A stretch of 64,000 nucleotides of DNA from Chthonomonadales bacterium (lineage in GTDB: Bacteria > Armatimonadota > Chthonomonadetes > Chthonomonadales > CAJBBX01): NCBI GenBank assembly GCA_020849275.1, contig JADLGO010000024.1, positions 1-64,000 of the forward strand, given 5' to 3'. Numbering within the stretch: the stretch's first letter is position 1; each line of letters starts with the position of its first letter. Below the pieces are notes generated by a model that was not told where the DNA came from, searched no databases, and saw nothing but the letters and a program-made list of their open reading frames with translations. Shown here one piece after another: positions 8,499-17,004 of this stretch. A program made the position numbers and the translations under genes.

Positions 8499-9679
8499 TG
8501 GCAAAGGGAAGAAGCAACGTGCGCATCGCCCTGCTCGCCGCGCTCGTCGCGGCCGTCGGCTTGTGCGCCGTCCAGGCGGCGCCATCGTCCGGCGCGCCGC
8601 GCGAGGTGCGATTTCGTAGGGTTGTGCTCGACAAGGAGTTCCGCGCCGAGGGCGCCGCCGTCGCCGACGTGAACCGCGACGGCAAGCTCGACGTGCTCGC
8701 CGGCAACCTCTGGTACGAGGCCCCGGATTGGGCGCCCCACGAGATCGCGCCGGTAAAGCGGTACGACGGAGCCACCGGCTACAGCAACTGCTTCGCGTGC
8801 TTCGCGATAGATGTGGATCGCGACAGCTGGCCCGACCAGGTGGTCCTCGGGATGCCGGGCGACCCGGCGGTGTGGCGGCGCAACCCGGGCAGGGCGTCGG
8901 GGCACTGGCAGGAGTTCCCGGTGTGTCGGTCGGCGTGCAACGAGACGCCGCTCTCCGTGCGTGTCGGGAGCTCGCCTCGCCTGCTCCTCGCGTGCGATGA
9001 GAGGCAGATGGCCTGGCTGGAGCCCGGCGGCAGGCCGGAGCAGGGCTTCGCGGTCACGCCGATCGGTGAGGCGGATGGCCCCGGTGTGCAGCGCTTCTCG
9101 CACGGCCTGGGCCTCGGCGATCTGAACGGCGACCGCCGCCCCGACGTGCTGACCTCGGAGGGCTACTACCTGGCGCCCGCGCGCGTGGACGGCGAATGGC
9201 AGACCGTTCGCCGCGCGATCTCGCCGCCCTGCGCCAACATGCACGCGCTCGATGTGAACGGCGACGGCCTGGCGGACGTCCTGTGCTCATCGGCGCACGG
9301 CTACGGCGTCTGGTGGCTCGAGCAGCGTCGTGGCGGCGGAGGGCCGGAGTTCGTCCAGCATGTCATCGACGATACGATCTCGCAGACGCACGCGCTCATG
9401 CTGGCCGACATCGACGGGGACGGTCGGAAGGACCTGGTCACCGGCAAGCGCTTCTGGGCGCACGGCCCCAAGGGCGATCCCGGCTCGGACGAGCCGGCGA
9501 TCCTCTGCTGGTACCGCTCGACTCGTGTGGACGGCGGCGTCGCGTGGGAGCGTCACGACATTGACGGCGACTCGGGTGTCGGCACCCAGTTCGAGGTAAC
9601 CGACGTGAACGGCGACCGGCGTCCAGACATCGTGGTGGCCAACAAGAAGGGCGTGTTCGTGTTCCTCCAGGAGCGTTAG
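8498..9679 (+). CDS. Secreted VCBS/FG-GAP repeat protein
   Basis: A 393-residue protein with a signal peptide (residues 9-27, IALLAALVAAVGLCAVQAA). It carries at least five Asp-rich calcium-binding repeats of the FG-GAP/VCBS type: VNRDGKLDVL, LNGDRRPDVL, VNGDGLADVL, IDGDGRKDLV and VNGDRRPDIV, spread from about residue 55 to 385. Such repeats build a beta-propeller that binds calcium and is found in extracellular adhesins and carbohydrate-associated proteins. The substrate is unknown. It is translationally coupled to the LptD-like gene upstream, and pdxT starts 14 bases downstream. Confidence 0.85.
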   Translation: MAKGRSNVRIALLAALVAAVGLCAVQAAPSSGAPREVRFRRVVLDKEFRAEGAAVADVNRDGKLDVLAGNLWYEAPDWAPHEIAPVKRYDGATGYSNCFACFAIDVDRDSWPDQVVLGMPGDPAVWRRNPGRASGHWQEFPVCRSACNETPLSVRVGSSPRLLLACDERQMAWLEPGGRPEQGFAVTPIGEADGPGVQRFSHGLGLGDLNGDRRPDVLTSEGYYLAPARVDGEWQTVRRAISPPCANMHALDVNGDGLADVLCSSAHGYGVWWLEQRRGGGGPEFVQHVIDDTISQTHALMLADIDGDGRKDLVTGKRFWAHGPKGDPGSDEPAILCWYRSTRVDGGVAWERHDIDGDSGVGTQFEVTDVNGDRRPDIVVANKKGVFVFLQER

Positions 9680-9693
9680 CGCGGAGCGGCGGC

Positions 9694-10299
9694 ATGGGGG
9701 CACCCAGGGCGACGATCGGCATACTCGCGCTGCAGGGCGCGATCGGGCCCCACCGGAAGATGCTGGAGCGCGGCGTGGGAGCGGCCGTCCAGCTCGTGCG
9801 GAGCGTTGATGAGCTTGCGCGCGTCGACGGCCTGGTGCTCCCCGGCGGCGAGAGCACCACGATCGGCAAGCTCTTGCAGCGCCACAGGCTGGACGTTGCA
9901 CTGCGCGCTCGGGCAGCGGAGGGCATGCCGATCTTCGGCACCTGCGCCGGCATGATCTTGCTGGCGCGCGACGTGCTCGGCAGCGACCAGATGCGCCTGG
10001 GGCTGCTGGACATCGCGGTGGAGCGCAACGCCTTCGGCCGACAGGTGGACAGCTTCGAGGCCGACATCGCGGTGCCGGAGCTCGGCAAGCCCCCTGTGTC
10101 GGGTGTCTTCATCCGGGCGCCGGCCGTGGAGAGCGCGGGCGAGGGGGTGCAGATCCTGGGTCGGTACCGCGGGCGCGTGGTGGCGGTGCGGCAGGGAGCC
10201 GTGCTGGCGACGGCCTTCCACCCCGAGCTAACGGAGGACACCCGCTTCCACGCCTGGTTCACCCGGATGGTGACGGAGGCGCGGCCAAGGGAGCGATAG
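9694..10299 (+). CDS. pdxT: Pyridoxal 5'-phosphate synthase glutaminase subunit PdxT
   Basis: PdxT hydrolyses glutamine and passes ammonia to PdxS for ribose-5-phosphate-dependent synthesis of PLP. The class-I amidotransferase signature is present: LVLPGGESTTIGKLL near residues 46-60, the nucleophile Cys in FGTCAGMILLA near 85-95, and the distal His-Glu in TAFHPELTEDTRFH near 172-185. The N-terminus IGILALQGAIGPH is typical. Length (201) is normal. The usual partner pdxS is not adjacent and no pdxS is in the window, so the subunits are encoded apart. A strong hairpin follows at 10323-10362. Confidence 0.95.
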   Translation: MGAPRATIGILALQGAIGPHRKMLERGVGAAVQLVRSVDELARVDGLVLPGGESTTIGKLLQRHRLDVALRARAAEGMPIFGTCAGMILLARDVLGSDQMRLGLLDIAVERNAFGRQVDSFEADIAVPELGKPPVSGVFIRAPAVESAGEGVQILGRYRGRVVAVRQGAVLATAFHPELTEDTRFHAWFTRMVTEARPRER

Positions 10300-10322
10300 C
10301 CGCGGCCGCCTCCCTGCGACTC

Positions 10323-10362
10323 GAGGCCGCCCGCGCCAACATTGATCGGTGCGGGCGGCCTC
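10323..10362. terminator. Long hairpin between convergent genes
   Basis: A 15-bp stem (10323-10337 with 10348-10362, one G-U pair) with a 10-base loop lies between pdxT and the convergent HTH gene. No U-tract follows on either strand, so the type of terminator is uncertain, but the position fits a bidirectional terminator. Confidence 0.65.
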
Positions 10363-10391
10363 GCCGGCGGATGGCGCGTTGGGGCGCGCGA

Positions 10392-10655
10392 TCACGAGTC
10401 GCCGAAGTGCGGGTCGAACGGGATGAGGCCTAGCCGGGCCGCCCGCCGGAACGCCTGAACGCGGTTGGACACCTGCAGTTTCTCATAGATGTTCGCGAGG
10501 TGGAAGTCGACAGTGCGCTTGCTCACATAGAGCATGTCCGCGACTTCCTTGCTAGACCTTCCCTCGATTACGAGAGTCAGCACCTCGATCTCGCGCTTCG
10601 TGAGCTTGACGGGCTCGTCGTCCGCCCGCCGGTCATGCATGGCCATGCTGCTCAC
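10392..10655 (-). CDS. Stand-alone LuxR-type HTH regulator
   Basis: An 87-residue protein that is little more than a LuxR/GerE DNA-binding domain: LTKREIEVLTLVIEGRSSKE, then VADMLYVSKRTVDFHLANIYEKL and NRVQAFRRAARLGLI. No receiver or autoinducer-binding domain precedes it. I chose the GTG at 10655 because AAAGGAGG sits six bases upstream. An ATG 12 bases further in is possible. Gfo/Idh/MocA starts divergently 240 bases away, so this is a candidate regulator of it. The shared intergenic region holds direct repeats. Confidence 0.85.
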   Translation of the reverse strand: MSSMAMHDRRADDEPVKLTKREIEVLTLVIEGRSSKEVADMLYVSKRTVDFHLANIYEKLQVSNRVQAFRRAARLGLIPFDPHFGDS

Positions 10656-10744
10656 ATGCAGCCTCCTTTCCCGGTTGGGAAGCCGCGCCAGGTCGCTTCC
10701 TGGTCGGCACAGGTATTCTTCCATAGCGGCGGCGGGATTCCACA

Positions 10745-10820
10745 GCTTTGCCGTCAGTGGCTTTGCCGGGTGCTCCAGCCGGTCACCGATGAGTCTGGCA
10801 TTCCGTCTGGCAGGATTCCG
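10745..10820. repeat. Two sets of short direct repeats in a divergent promoter region
   Basis: GCTTTGCCG occurs at 10745-10753 and 10760-10768 (15-base period). TCTGGCATTCCG at 10794-10805 is followed at once by a related copy with two inserted bases, 10806-10820. They lie between the divergent HTH regulator and Gfo/Idh/MocA genes, where tandem operator copies would be expected. Function is not shown. Confidence 0.45.
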
Positions 10821-10895
10821 CCGCGCCGGGCAGAACACCTCCCTACGGCCGCCCGGTCGGCACCAGGACGGGCGACATTCGCGGAGGAGACCAGC

Positions 10896-11891
10896 GTGGT
10901 ACGTGTTGGTTTGGTGGGTTGCGGGGGAATCATGGGGGCGCACCTGCCCGGCTGGAAGGCCGTGGCGGACCGCGCTTTGGTGACGGCGGCATGCGATGTG
11001 TCGGTGGAGGGCGCCCGTAAGCGCGCGGACGAACTCGGCGTGGACGCGCGCATCTACTCGGACTGGAAGCGCATGCTTGCCGACGACGTGGTGGACGCGG
11101 TTGACCTTGCGCTGCCGCACCGACTGCATCGCGACGCCATCGTCGACGCCGCGGAGGCCGGCAAGGACATCATCACCGAGAAGCCCCTCTGCACGTCGCT
11201 CGATGACGCGCGCGACATCGAGAGCGCCGTGCGCGCCAACAACGTCGTGTTGATGTGCGCGCACAACCAGATGTTCGAGCCGGCGCCGCGCCTGGCCCGC
11301 CAGTGGGTCCGCGACGGGCGCATCGGCCGTGTGTTCAGCCTGCGCACCGTGGACTGCTTCCACATCAACTCACGCCTGGACAGGAGCGCGTGGGCCTGGC
11401 GCGGGTCGGCGGCGGAGGCCGGCGGCGGCTGCGCCCTCGATACCGGCTACCACCCCGCCTACCTGCTGATCTCCATCGCCAACTCGGAGCCCACCGAGGT
11501 CGTGAGCTTCAGCGCCAACTACAACCAGCCGTCACTGGACGCCGAGGACACGGCGCAGACCATGGTGCGGTTTGCCAGCGGCGCGGTCGGCACGCTCCAG
11601 ACATCCTGGGGCCACCACGCGCCCAACGGCCACTGGCAGTTTCACGCCATCGGTGAGCTCGGGCAGATCTTCGGCCGCGGCACCGACCTCTACTTTCAGC
11701 CGGAGGCCGGTCAGCCCGAGAAGCACCCTCTCCAGGCGCAGAACGGCTTCGTGGCAGAGATCGAGCACTACGTGCAGTGCATCGAGACGCGCGCTACCCC
11801 CGAGCAGGGGTTGCACGAGGGCATCACCGTGCTCAAGGTGATCCTCGGCGGTTACCAGTCGGAGCGCGAGCGCCGCGTCATCTCCCTCTGA
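10896..11891 (+). CDS. Gfo/Idh/MocA family oxidoreductase
   Basis: A 331-residue NAD(P)-dependent oxidoreductase of the family that includes glucose-fructose oxidoreductase and myo-inositol dehydrogenase. The N-terminal Rossmann motif is VGLVGCGGIMGAHLPGW, followed by IITEKPLCTSLDDA near residues 90-105, which is the family's conserved EKP signature. The C-terminal alpha/beta domain includes GGGCALDTGYHPAYLLI. I used the GTG at 10896 with GGAGGA eight bases upstream. The gene is divergent from the HTH regulator and ends ahead of a hairpin at 11902-11936. The sugar substrate is unknown. A second, distantly related family member lies at 52432. Confidence 0.9.
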   Translation: MVRVGLVGCGGIMGAHLPGWKAVADRALVTAACDVSVEGARKRADELGVDARIYSDWKRMLADDVVDAVDLALPHRLHRDAIVDAAEAGKDIITEKPLCTSLDDARDIESAVRANNVVLMCAHNQMFEPAPRLARQWVRDGRIGRVFSLRTVDCFHINSRLDRSAWAWRGSAAEAGGGCALDTGYHPAYLLISIANSEPTEVVSFSANYNQPSLDAEDTAQTMVRFASGAVGTLQTSWGHHAPNGHWQFHAIGELGQIFGRGTDLYFQPEAGQPEKHPLQAQNGFVAEIEHYVQCIETRATPEQGLHEGITVLKVILGGYQSERERRVISL

Positions 11892-11901
11892 TCGTGCGTT
11901 C

Positions 11902-11936
11902 GGGCCAGCGCGCCGCCCCCGCGATCGCGCTGGCCC
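11902..11936 (+). terminator. Hairpin after the Gfo/Idh/MocA gene
   Basis: A perfect 10-bp stem (GGGCCAGCGC at 11902-11911 with GCGCTGGCCC at 11927-11936) stands 10 bases past the stop codon. No U-tract follows. Confidence 0.55.
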
Positions 11937-12204
11937 GCCTCGTGGCTCCGCCCACCCGCCGGTGGGGTATAGTGTGGTGGGGTGGGGCATCGCCATCCGA
12001 TCGCTCCACCCTCGTTCCCGCGCGGCCGTGCCGTCCTCGCTGCCTGCGGTCCCATCATTTCGGCATAGGCCCCCTTGTCGATCCTTGAGGGTGACCGCGT
12101 GGCGCACGCCATGCCTGTACGCCTTCCGCTTCGCGGGGAGAGCGCGCTGAGGCGACCGCCGCGCGCCGCCACGATCGTCCGGGGCTGACGCCCGGGAGAT
12201 GCCC
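11937..12204. other. Intergenic region without a recognised gene
   Basis: About 270 bases between the terminator and proline dehydrogenase. It holds a TATAGT at 11968-11973 with no matching -35, a purine-rich tract, and several small hairpins such as GCGT/ACGC near 12098 and CCGC/GCGG near 12128. It could be a long structured leader of the proline dehydrogenase gene, but I recognise no riboswitch class. Confidence 0.3.
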
Positions 12205-13119
12205 GTGCTACTGCGATCCGTTCTGCTGCGGATGGCCGACTCGCCGGCCGTCGAGCGAGTCGTTCGGGGGAGCCCGCTCTCGGGCCGGCTCGTGCGGCGC
12301 TTCGTCGCCGGCGACACGATGGAGCAGGCGCTTGACCCCGTTCGCGCCCTCAATGCGGCCGGGATGAGCGTCTCGCTGGACTTCCTCGGCGAGAACACCC
12401 ACACGCGCGAGGACGCCGCGCGGTCGATGGGTTACTACCGTGCGCTGCTGTGCTTCATCAAGGAGCGCCATCTCAACGCGAACGTGTCGCTGAAGCTTAC
12501 GCAACTCGGCCTGGACATCGACGAGGAGCTGGCGATCGAGCACATGCGCGCCATCCTCGTGGGCGCGCGCGAGGGCGGCCAGTTCGTGCGGATCGACATG
12601 GAGGGCTCGCCCTACACCGCTGCCACGCTCCGTCTCTTCGCCGCGCTTCGGAGCGACTTCGACAACGTCGGGGTCGTGATCCAGTCGTACCTGAAGCGCA
12701 GCGCCAGCGACCTTGAGGCGCTCATCGCGCACGGCGCCGGCGTTCGGCTCGTGAAGGGGGCGTACCAGGAGCCGCCGAGCATCGCCTTTCAGCGCAAGGC
12801 CGACGTGGATCGGAGCTTCGCGGAGCTTGCCGAGACCCTGCTTCTGCGCGGCGAGAACCCCGCCATCGCGACGCACGACGAGCGCCTGATCGAGCACGCG
12901 CGCTCGTTTGCCGCCGCGCACGCCATCCCCCCGGAGCGGTACGAGTTCCAGATGCTCTTCGGCATTCGCCGCGACCTTCAGGAGCGACTGGTGGGGCAAG
13001 GCCACCGGGTGCGCGTGTACACGCCGTTCGGCACGCAGTGGTACGGCTACCTGATGCGCCGCCTCGCGGAGCGGCCGGCGAACCTCTGGTTCTTCGCCCG
13101 CAACCTGGTGCGCCGCTAG
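12205..13119 (+). CDS. Proline dehydrogenase (monofunctional)
   Basis: FAD enzyme that oxidises proline to pyrroline-5-carboxylate. At 304 residues it is the stand-alone catalytic barrel of Thermus type, without the P5C dehydrogenase half of PutA. Family features include the VSLDFLGENTHTREDA strand near residue 55, VRLVKGAYQEP near 180, ATHDERLIEHA near 220, FQMLFGIRRDLQERL near 246, and the C-terminal VYTPFGTQWYGYLMRRLAER. GGGAG immediately precedes an ATG at 12199 and lies six bases before the GTG at 12205, so I prefer the GTG. No P5C dehydrogenase gene is visible. A convergent hairpin follows. Confidence 0.92.
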   Translation: MLLRSVLLRMADSPAVERVVRGSPLSGRLVRRFVAGDTMEQALDPVRALNAAGMSVSLDFLGENTHTREDAARSMGYYRALLCFIKERHLNANVSLKLTQLGLDIDEELAIEHMRAILVGAREGGQFVRIDMEGSPYTAATLRLFAALRSDFDNVGVVIQSYLKRSASDLEALIAHGAGVRLVKGAYQEPPSIAFQRKADVDRSFAELAETLLLRGENPAIATHDERLIEHARSFAAAHAIPPERYEFQMLFGIRRDLQERLVGQGHRVRVYTPFGTQWYGYLMRRLAERPANLWFFARNLVRR

Positions 13120-13184
13120 CCTGCAGCGCCGCCTCTGGAGGTCGAGGGCGCTGCCTGGACCGTTCACGCCGGCCCCGACGCGGC

Positions 13185-13214
13185 GGTGGGGGGCGCGGCG
13201 GCGCGCCCCCCACC
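13185..13214. terminator. GC-rich hairpin between convergent genes
   Basis: A perfect 12-bp stem (13185-13196 with 13203-13214) with a six-base loop sits between the proline dehydrogenase stop at 13119 and the convergent pilin stop at 13231. There is no U-tract. Confidence 0.6.
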
Positions 13215-13230
13215 AGATCGCCGCCGCGCG

Positions 13231-13632
13231 CTACTCGGTGTCGATGCCGGGAGCGAACGTCCCGTGCCCGCTTGCGTCACAGGCGATGATGGGCACGCCC
13301 GCCGGGATCGGCTTACCCGTGTACGAGGTCTCGTTCCCGGTGGCCAGGGTAACCGAGTACTCGCCGCCGCGCGGGCAGACCGGGATCGAGCCCAGGTCCA
13401 CCGGCAGGTCGGCGAGCACGGTCGTGTAGTTGTGGGCATCGTCCCGTGCCCGATAGGCCTGCTCCGCGTTGGCGATCGACTGCATGTTGGCGCGGCAGGT
13501 AGTCACCTCGGCGTTGGTGACCGCTCCCAGGTAGAGCGGCATGGCGACAGCCATCAAGATCGCGATCATCAGGACCACTGTTAGCAGCTCGATCAGCGTG
13601 AACCCGCGCTGCCTCCGCGCCCCATTGCTCAT
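13231..13632 (-). CDS. Type IV pilin-like / pseudopilin protein
   Basis: A 133-residue protein with a class III signal: short basic leader then [21 protein letters not shown], where cleavage would follow the Gly before Phe and Glu5 is kept. The hydrophobic N-terminal helix is followed by a small globular domain with AEQAYRARDDAHNYTTVLADL, typical of type II secretion or type IVa minor pilins. Two Cys (near residues 48 and 86, and again near 119) could form disulfides. GGAGGAA lies seven bases ahead of the ATG at 13632. No assembly genes are adjacent. It differs from the DUF1559 pilin at 18263. Confidence 0.88.
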   Translation of the reverse strand: MSNGARRQRGFTLIELLTVVLMIAILMAVAMPLYLGAVTNAEVTTCRANMQSIANAEQAYRARDDAHNYTTVLADLPVDLGSIPVCPRGGEYSVTLATGNETSYTGKPIPAGVPIIACDASGHGTFAPGIDTE

Positions 13633-13967
13633 CGTCGTTCCTCCGGACCCCTGCGTGTGCCACGACGCATGGGCAATCGTTCCACAGACCTGCCCGCGCA
13701 TAACACGTCCGCTGCCGGATCGCCGCGCATCCGGTCCGTTGCGGCCGTCTTCTGGCATTGGTGCGGAGCGCTGCGGGCAACGGCGGACGGACGTGGCCCG
13801 GAGAGGAGATGCCCGTGGCTTTGTGTAATTGACAGGTGCTGGGCAGAAGCGAGTGCGCCCATGGGCTCGCGTGGCCGGGCAGACGACGATCGGCGGCGCA
13901 GCGGCAGCGGGGCGAGGCCGGCAAGGTCCGCCCGCCAGCGAACGGCGGCGCTCGAGTGAGGTGAGGC
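13633..13967. other. Intergenic region between divergent genes
   Basis: About 335 bases with no gene I can support. A TTGACA at 13829-13834 on the plus strand has no -10 at the expected distance. The frames that run through it look like non-coding sequence, rich in Arg and Gly. Confidence 0.3.
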
Positions 13968-14423
13968 TTGGAGCCAGGAGCGACGCGGGAGCAGCCGTCC
14001 GGGCCCCTCGGAGACGGTTCGAGGCGAAGCTGGCTCTCGCGCGGCGAGTGGGCAACCCTGTTGGGGATGGCGCTGTGCGTGCTGGGCAGCGCGCTCACGT
14101 GGGAGAAGCGGCCGCCGTTGGCGCTGGGCTCGATCGGGACCATCTACCTGCAGCGCGGCCCGGCGTACGTGACGGGATACGACGTGATGATGGGCCGGCT
14201 TTCGGCCGGTTGGCTTGTTGTTCTGGCGGCGACGACGTGCGCCGCCTTCCTGCTATGGGAACCCTCGGGCCGAACACGGCCCGTCGTCAAGGCTGTTCGG
14301 ATCGCGCTCTCGGCCGGGATTTGCGCCGTGGCATTGCTGAATGTGGGCCCATACCCGGGCCCGATCGCCGCCCTGATCGGCGGCATTCTGCTGTGTGTGG
14401 GAGCCCTGCTGCGCGAGCGCTGA
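13968..14423 (+). CDS. Small four-helix membrane protein
   Basis: Not a family I recognise. The 151-residue product begins with TTG after a strong GAGGTGAGG ribosome binding site. It has a polar N-terminus of about 28 residues and then four likely membrane helices: WATLLGMALCVLGSAL, AGWLVVLAATTCAAFLLW, VRIALSAGICAVALL, and PIAALIGGILLCVGALL. The gene ends 65 bases ahead of the mannose-1-phosphate guanylyltransferase fusion and may share its transcript. No catalytic motif is evident. Confidence 0.7.
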   Translation: MEPGATREQPSGPLGDGSRRSWLSRGEWATLLGMALCVLGSALTWEKRPPLALGSIGTIYLQRGPAYVTGYDVMMGRLSAGWLVVLAATTCAAFLLWEPSGRTRPVVKAVRIALSAGICAVALLNVGPYPGPIAALIGGILLCVGALLRER

Positions 14424-14488
14424 TGCCCTCGCGACCGGGCCGTCGCCGCGGCGGCCCCGCACCCCGGGCCACGGGAGGAGGCACTGGC

Positions 14489-17002
14489 ATGAAGGCAGTT
14501 GTGATGGCGGGAGGCGAAGGGACCCGGCTGCGCCCGATCACCGCGCACCGGCCGAAACCGCTCGCCCCCGTGCTCAACCGGCCCATCATGGAGCACATCA
14601 TCTACCTCCTTCGCGAGCACGGAGTCCGCGACATTGTCGTCACGCTGCACTATCTCGCTGACGAGATCGAGGGGCACTTCGGCAACGGTTCGGAGTTCGG
14701 AGTTCGGCTCTTCTACTCGGTGGAGGACACGCCCCTCGGCACCGCGGGCAGCGTCAAGCAGGCCGAGGAGCACCTGCGCGACGACACCTTCCTGATCGTG
14801 AGCGGAGACGCGCTCACCGACGTGAACCTCACGCGCGCCTTCGAGTACCACCGGTCGAAGGACGCCGAGGCCACCATCATCCTCTCGCACGTGCCCAATC
14901 CCCTCGAGTTCGGAGTCGTCATCACGGATGAGCAGGGGCGCATTCGGCGCTTCCTGGAGAAGCCGAGCTGGGGCGAGGTCTTCTCGGACACCGTGAACAC
15001 CGGGATGTATGTTCTGGATCCCAGCGTCTTCCGATACATGGAGCCTGGCGGCAACTACGACTGGAGCCAGGACGTGTTCCCGCGCATGCTCGAGGAGGGC
15101 AAGCCGCTCTTCGGCTACGTGATGGAGGACTACTGGTGCGACGTAGGCAACCTCAACCAGTATCGGGAGGCGCAGTACACGGTGCTCGACGGCCGCACGC
15201 GCGTGCGCATCGAGGGTGAGGAGCACACCGGCGTCTGGGTCGGCGAAGGCAGCCGAATCGCTCCGGACGCGCAGGTGCATCCCCCGACGATGATCGGTCG
15301 CAACGTTAAGGTGAAGTCGGGAGCGCAGGTTGGGCCCTACACCGTCATCGGCGACAACACGATCATCGAGGACGGCGCGACGGTGCACCGCAGCGTGCTG
15401 TGGGACAACGTCTACGTCGGCACGAACACGCGACTGCTGTCGTGCACCGTCTGCTCGCACGTCGTGATGCAGCGCGACTGCGACGTGCAGGAGGGGGTCG
15501 TGATCGGCGAGCGGTGCCGCATCGAGCGCGAGAGCACCATCCGCACGCAGATCAAGCTGTGGCCGGACAAGATCATCGAGGCGGGATCGACCGTCACGAT
15601 GTCGCTCATCTGGGGGCAGAAGTGGCTGGGCGCGCTGTTCCGCGACCTGGGCGTGTCCGGCATTGCCAACATCGAGATCACCCCGGACTTCGCCACCAAG
15701 CTCGGCGCGGCCTATGGCGCCTACCTGAAGCCGGGCTCCACGGTCATCACGGCGCGCGACTCGGGCCTCGCCGCGCGGATGACCAAGCGCGCGATCATCG
15801 CCGGGCTCATGTCGGTGGGCTGCCACGTGCTGGACATGCGCTCCATGCCGCTGCCCATCATGCGCCACACGGTGCGCGGCTCCGCGGCCGCCGGTGGCAT
15901 GTATGTGCGCACGTCCCCCGAGAGCAGCCGGCAGTTGCTCGTGGAGTTCCTGGACCCGGACGGCATCTATCTCTCCAAGGCGGCCGAGCGCAAGGTGGAG
16001 ACCATCTTCTTCCGCGAGGATTTCGGCCGCGCCGACGTGGAGCAGATCGGCACGCTTGAGTTCGCGTCGCGCAGCATCGAGGAGTACCAGGAGGACTACG
16101 CGCGCCACGTCGGCAAGGAGGCGATCGCCGGCCGCGGCTTCAAGGTGGTTGCCGACTTCGCGTTCGGGCGCGTGGCAAGCGTCTTCCCGATGATCCTGGG
16201 CCGGTTGGGGTGCGACATCGTCGCGCTCAACGCCTTCGTCGACGTCTCGCGCACACCGCGGACCGCCGACGCGCGTCAGGCGCTCCTGCCGAACCTTGTG
16301 CAGATCGTGCGAACGCTGCGGGCCGACATGGGCGTGATGTTCGACAACGAGGGGGAGCGGCTCGTGATCGTTGACGAGCGCGGCGAGGTGATCGGCGGCA
16401 ACGACCTGCTGATGCTTTTCGCGGTGATGGTGGCGCGCACGCGCCCCGACGCGCACGTCGCGGTGCCCGTAACGGCCCCGGGGCGCATCGAGCACCTCGT
16501 CGGGCTTCACGGCGGGCAGGTACACCGCACAAAGACCGACGTGCGCTCGCTCATGGCAACGGGGAGCCGCCGCGACAACAAGGAGCCGCAGGCCGACTTC
16601 GCCGGCGATACATCCGGCGGCTTCATCTTCCCGGAGTTCCAGACGGTCTTCGACTCGATGTACGCCTTCGGGAAGCTGCTGGAGATGCTGGCCGTCACCG
16701 GCCTGAGTCTCTCCGAGATCGCCGGGCAGATCCCGCCGGTCCACATCGCGGAGGCGACGGTGCGCTGTCCCTGGGAAGTGAAGGGACGCATCATGCGCGA
16801 GCTCACGCGCGAGGCCGAGAGCCGCGGCGACGTGGAGCTGGTGGACGGCATCAAGGTGTGCACCGACACGTCCTGGGCGCTCGTCCTGCCGGACGCTTCG
16901 GAGCCCTACTTCCACGTCTATGCCGAGGGGACGAGCGAGGAAGGGGCCGGGGAGCTCCTGTCGACCTACGTGCAGCGCATCGAGCAGTTGCGAGGGAGCT
17001 AA
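14489..17002 (+). CDS. Mannose-1-phosphate guanylyltransferase fused to a phosphomannomutase-like domain
   Basis: An 837-residue cytosolic protein for GDP-mannose supply. Residues 1-235 are a nucleotidyltransferase: VMAGGEGTRLRPIT, KPLAPVLNRPIMEHI, VSGDALTDV, and EDYWCDVGNLNQYREAQ. Residues about 250-370 form left-handed beta-helix hexapeptide repeats. The rest resembles phosphomannomutase/phosphoglucomutase, but the motifs are eroded. The phosphoserine loop, normally TASHNP, reads RTSPES near 475, and the metal loop, normally DGDGDR, reads DNEGER near 617. The mutase activity is therefore doubtful. GGGAGGAG precedes the ATG at 14489. The small zinc-ribbon gene follows with two bases between. 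Confidence 0.9.
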   Translation: MKAVVMAGGEGTRLRPITAHRPKPLAPVLNRPIMEHIIYLLREHGVRDIVVTLHYLADEIEGHFGNGSEFGVRLFYSVEDTPLGTAGSVKQAEEHLRDDTFLIVSGDALTDVNLTRAFEYHRSKDAEATIILSHVPNPLEFGVVITDEQGRIRRFLEKPSWGEVFSDTVNTGMYVLDPSVFRYMEPGGNYDWSQDVFPRMLEEGKPLFGYVMEDYWCDVGNLNQYREAQYTVLDGRTRVRIEGEEHTGVWVGEGSRIAPDAQVHPPTMIGRNVKVKSGAQVGPYTVIGDNTIIEDGATVHRSVLWDNVYVGTNTRLLSCTVCSHVVMQRDCDVQEGVVIGERCRIERESTIRTQIKLWPDKIIEAGSTVTMSLIWGQKWLGALFRDLGVSGIANIEITPDFATKLGAAYGAYLKPGSTVITARDSGLAARMTKRAIIAGLMSVGCHVLDMRSMPLPIMRHTVRGSAAAGGMYVRTSPESSRQLLVEFLDPDGIYLSKAAERKVETIFFREDFGRADVEQIGTLEFASRSIEEYQEDYARHVGKEAIAGRGFKVVADFAFGRVASVFPMILGRLGCDIVALNAFVDVSRTPRTADARQALLPNLVQIVRTLRADMGVMFDNEGERLVIVDERGEVIGGNDLLMLFAVMVARTRPDAHVAVPVTAPGRIEHLVGLHGGQVHRTKTDVRSLMATGSRRDNKEPQADFAGDTSGGFIFPEFQTVFDSMYAFGKLLEMLAVTGLSLSEIAGQIPPVHIAEATVRCPWEVKGRIMRELTREAESRGDVELVDGIKVCTDTSWALVLPDASEPYFHVYAEGTSEEGAGELLSTYVQRIEQLRGS

Positions 17003-17004
17003 CG

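Noticed and set aside
13829-13834. TTGACA on the plus strand as a promoter for the membrane protein at 13968
   Set aside because: No -10-like hexamer lies 16-19 bases downstream.
13829-14488. Upstream extension of the mannose-1-phosphate guanylyltransferase frame
   Set aside because: It overlaps the small membrane protein gene in another frame and reads as Arg-rich non-coding sequence; the ATG at 14489 has a strong ribosome binding site.
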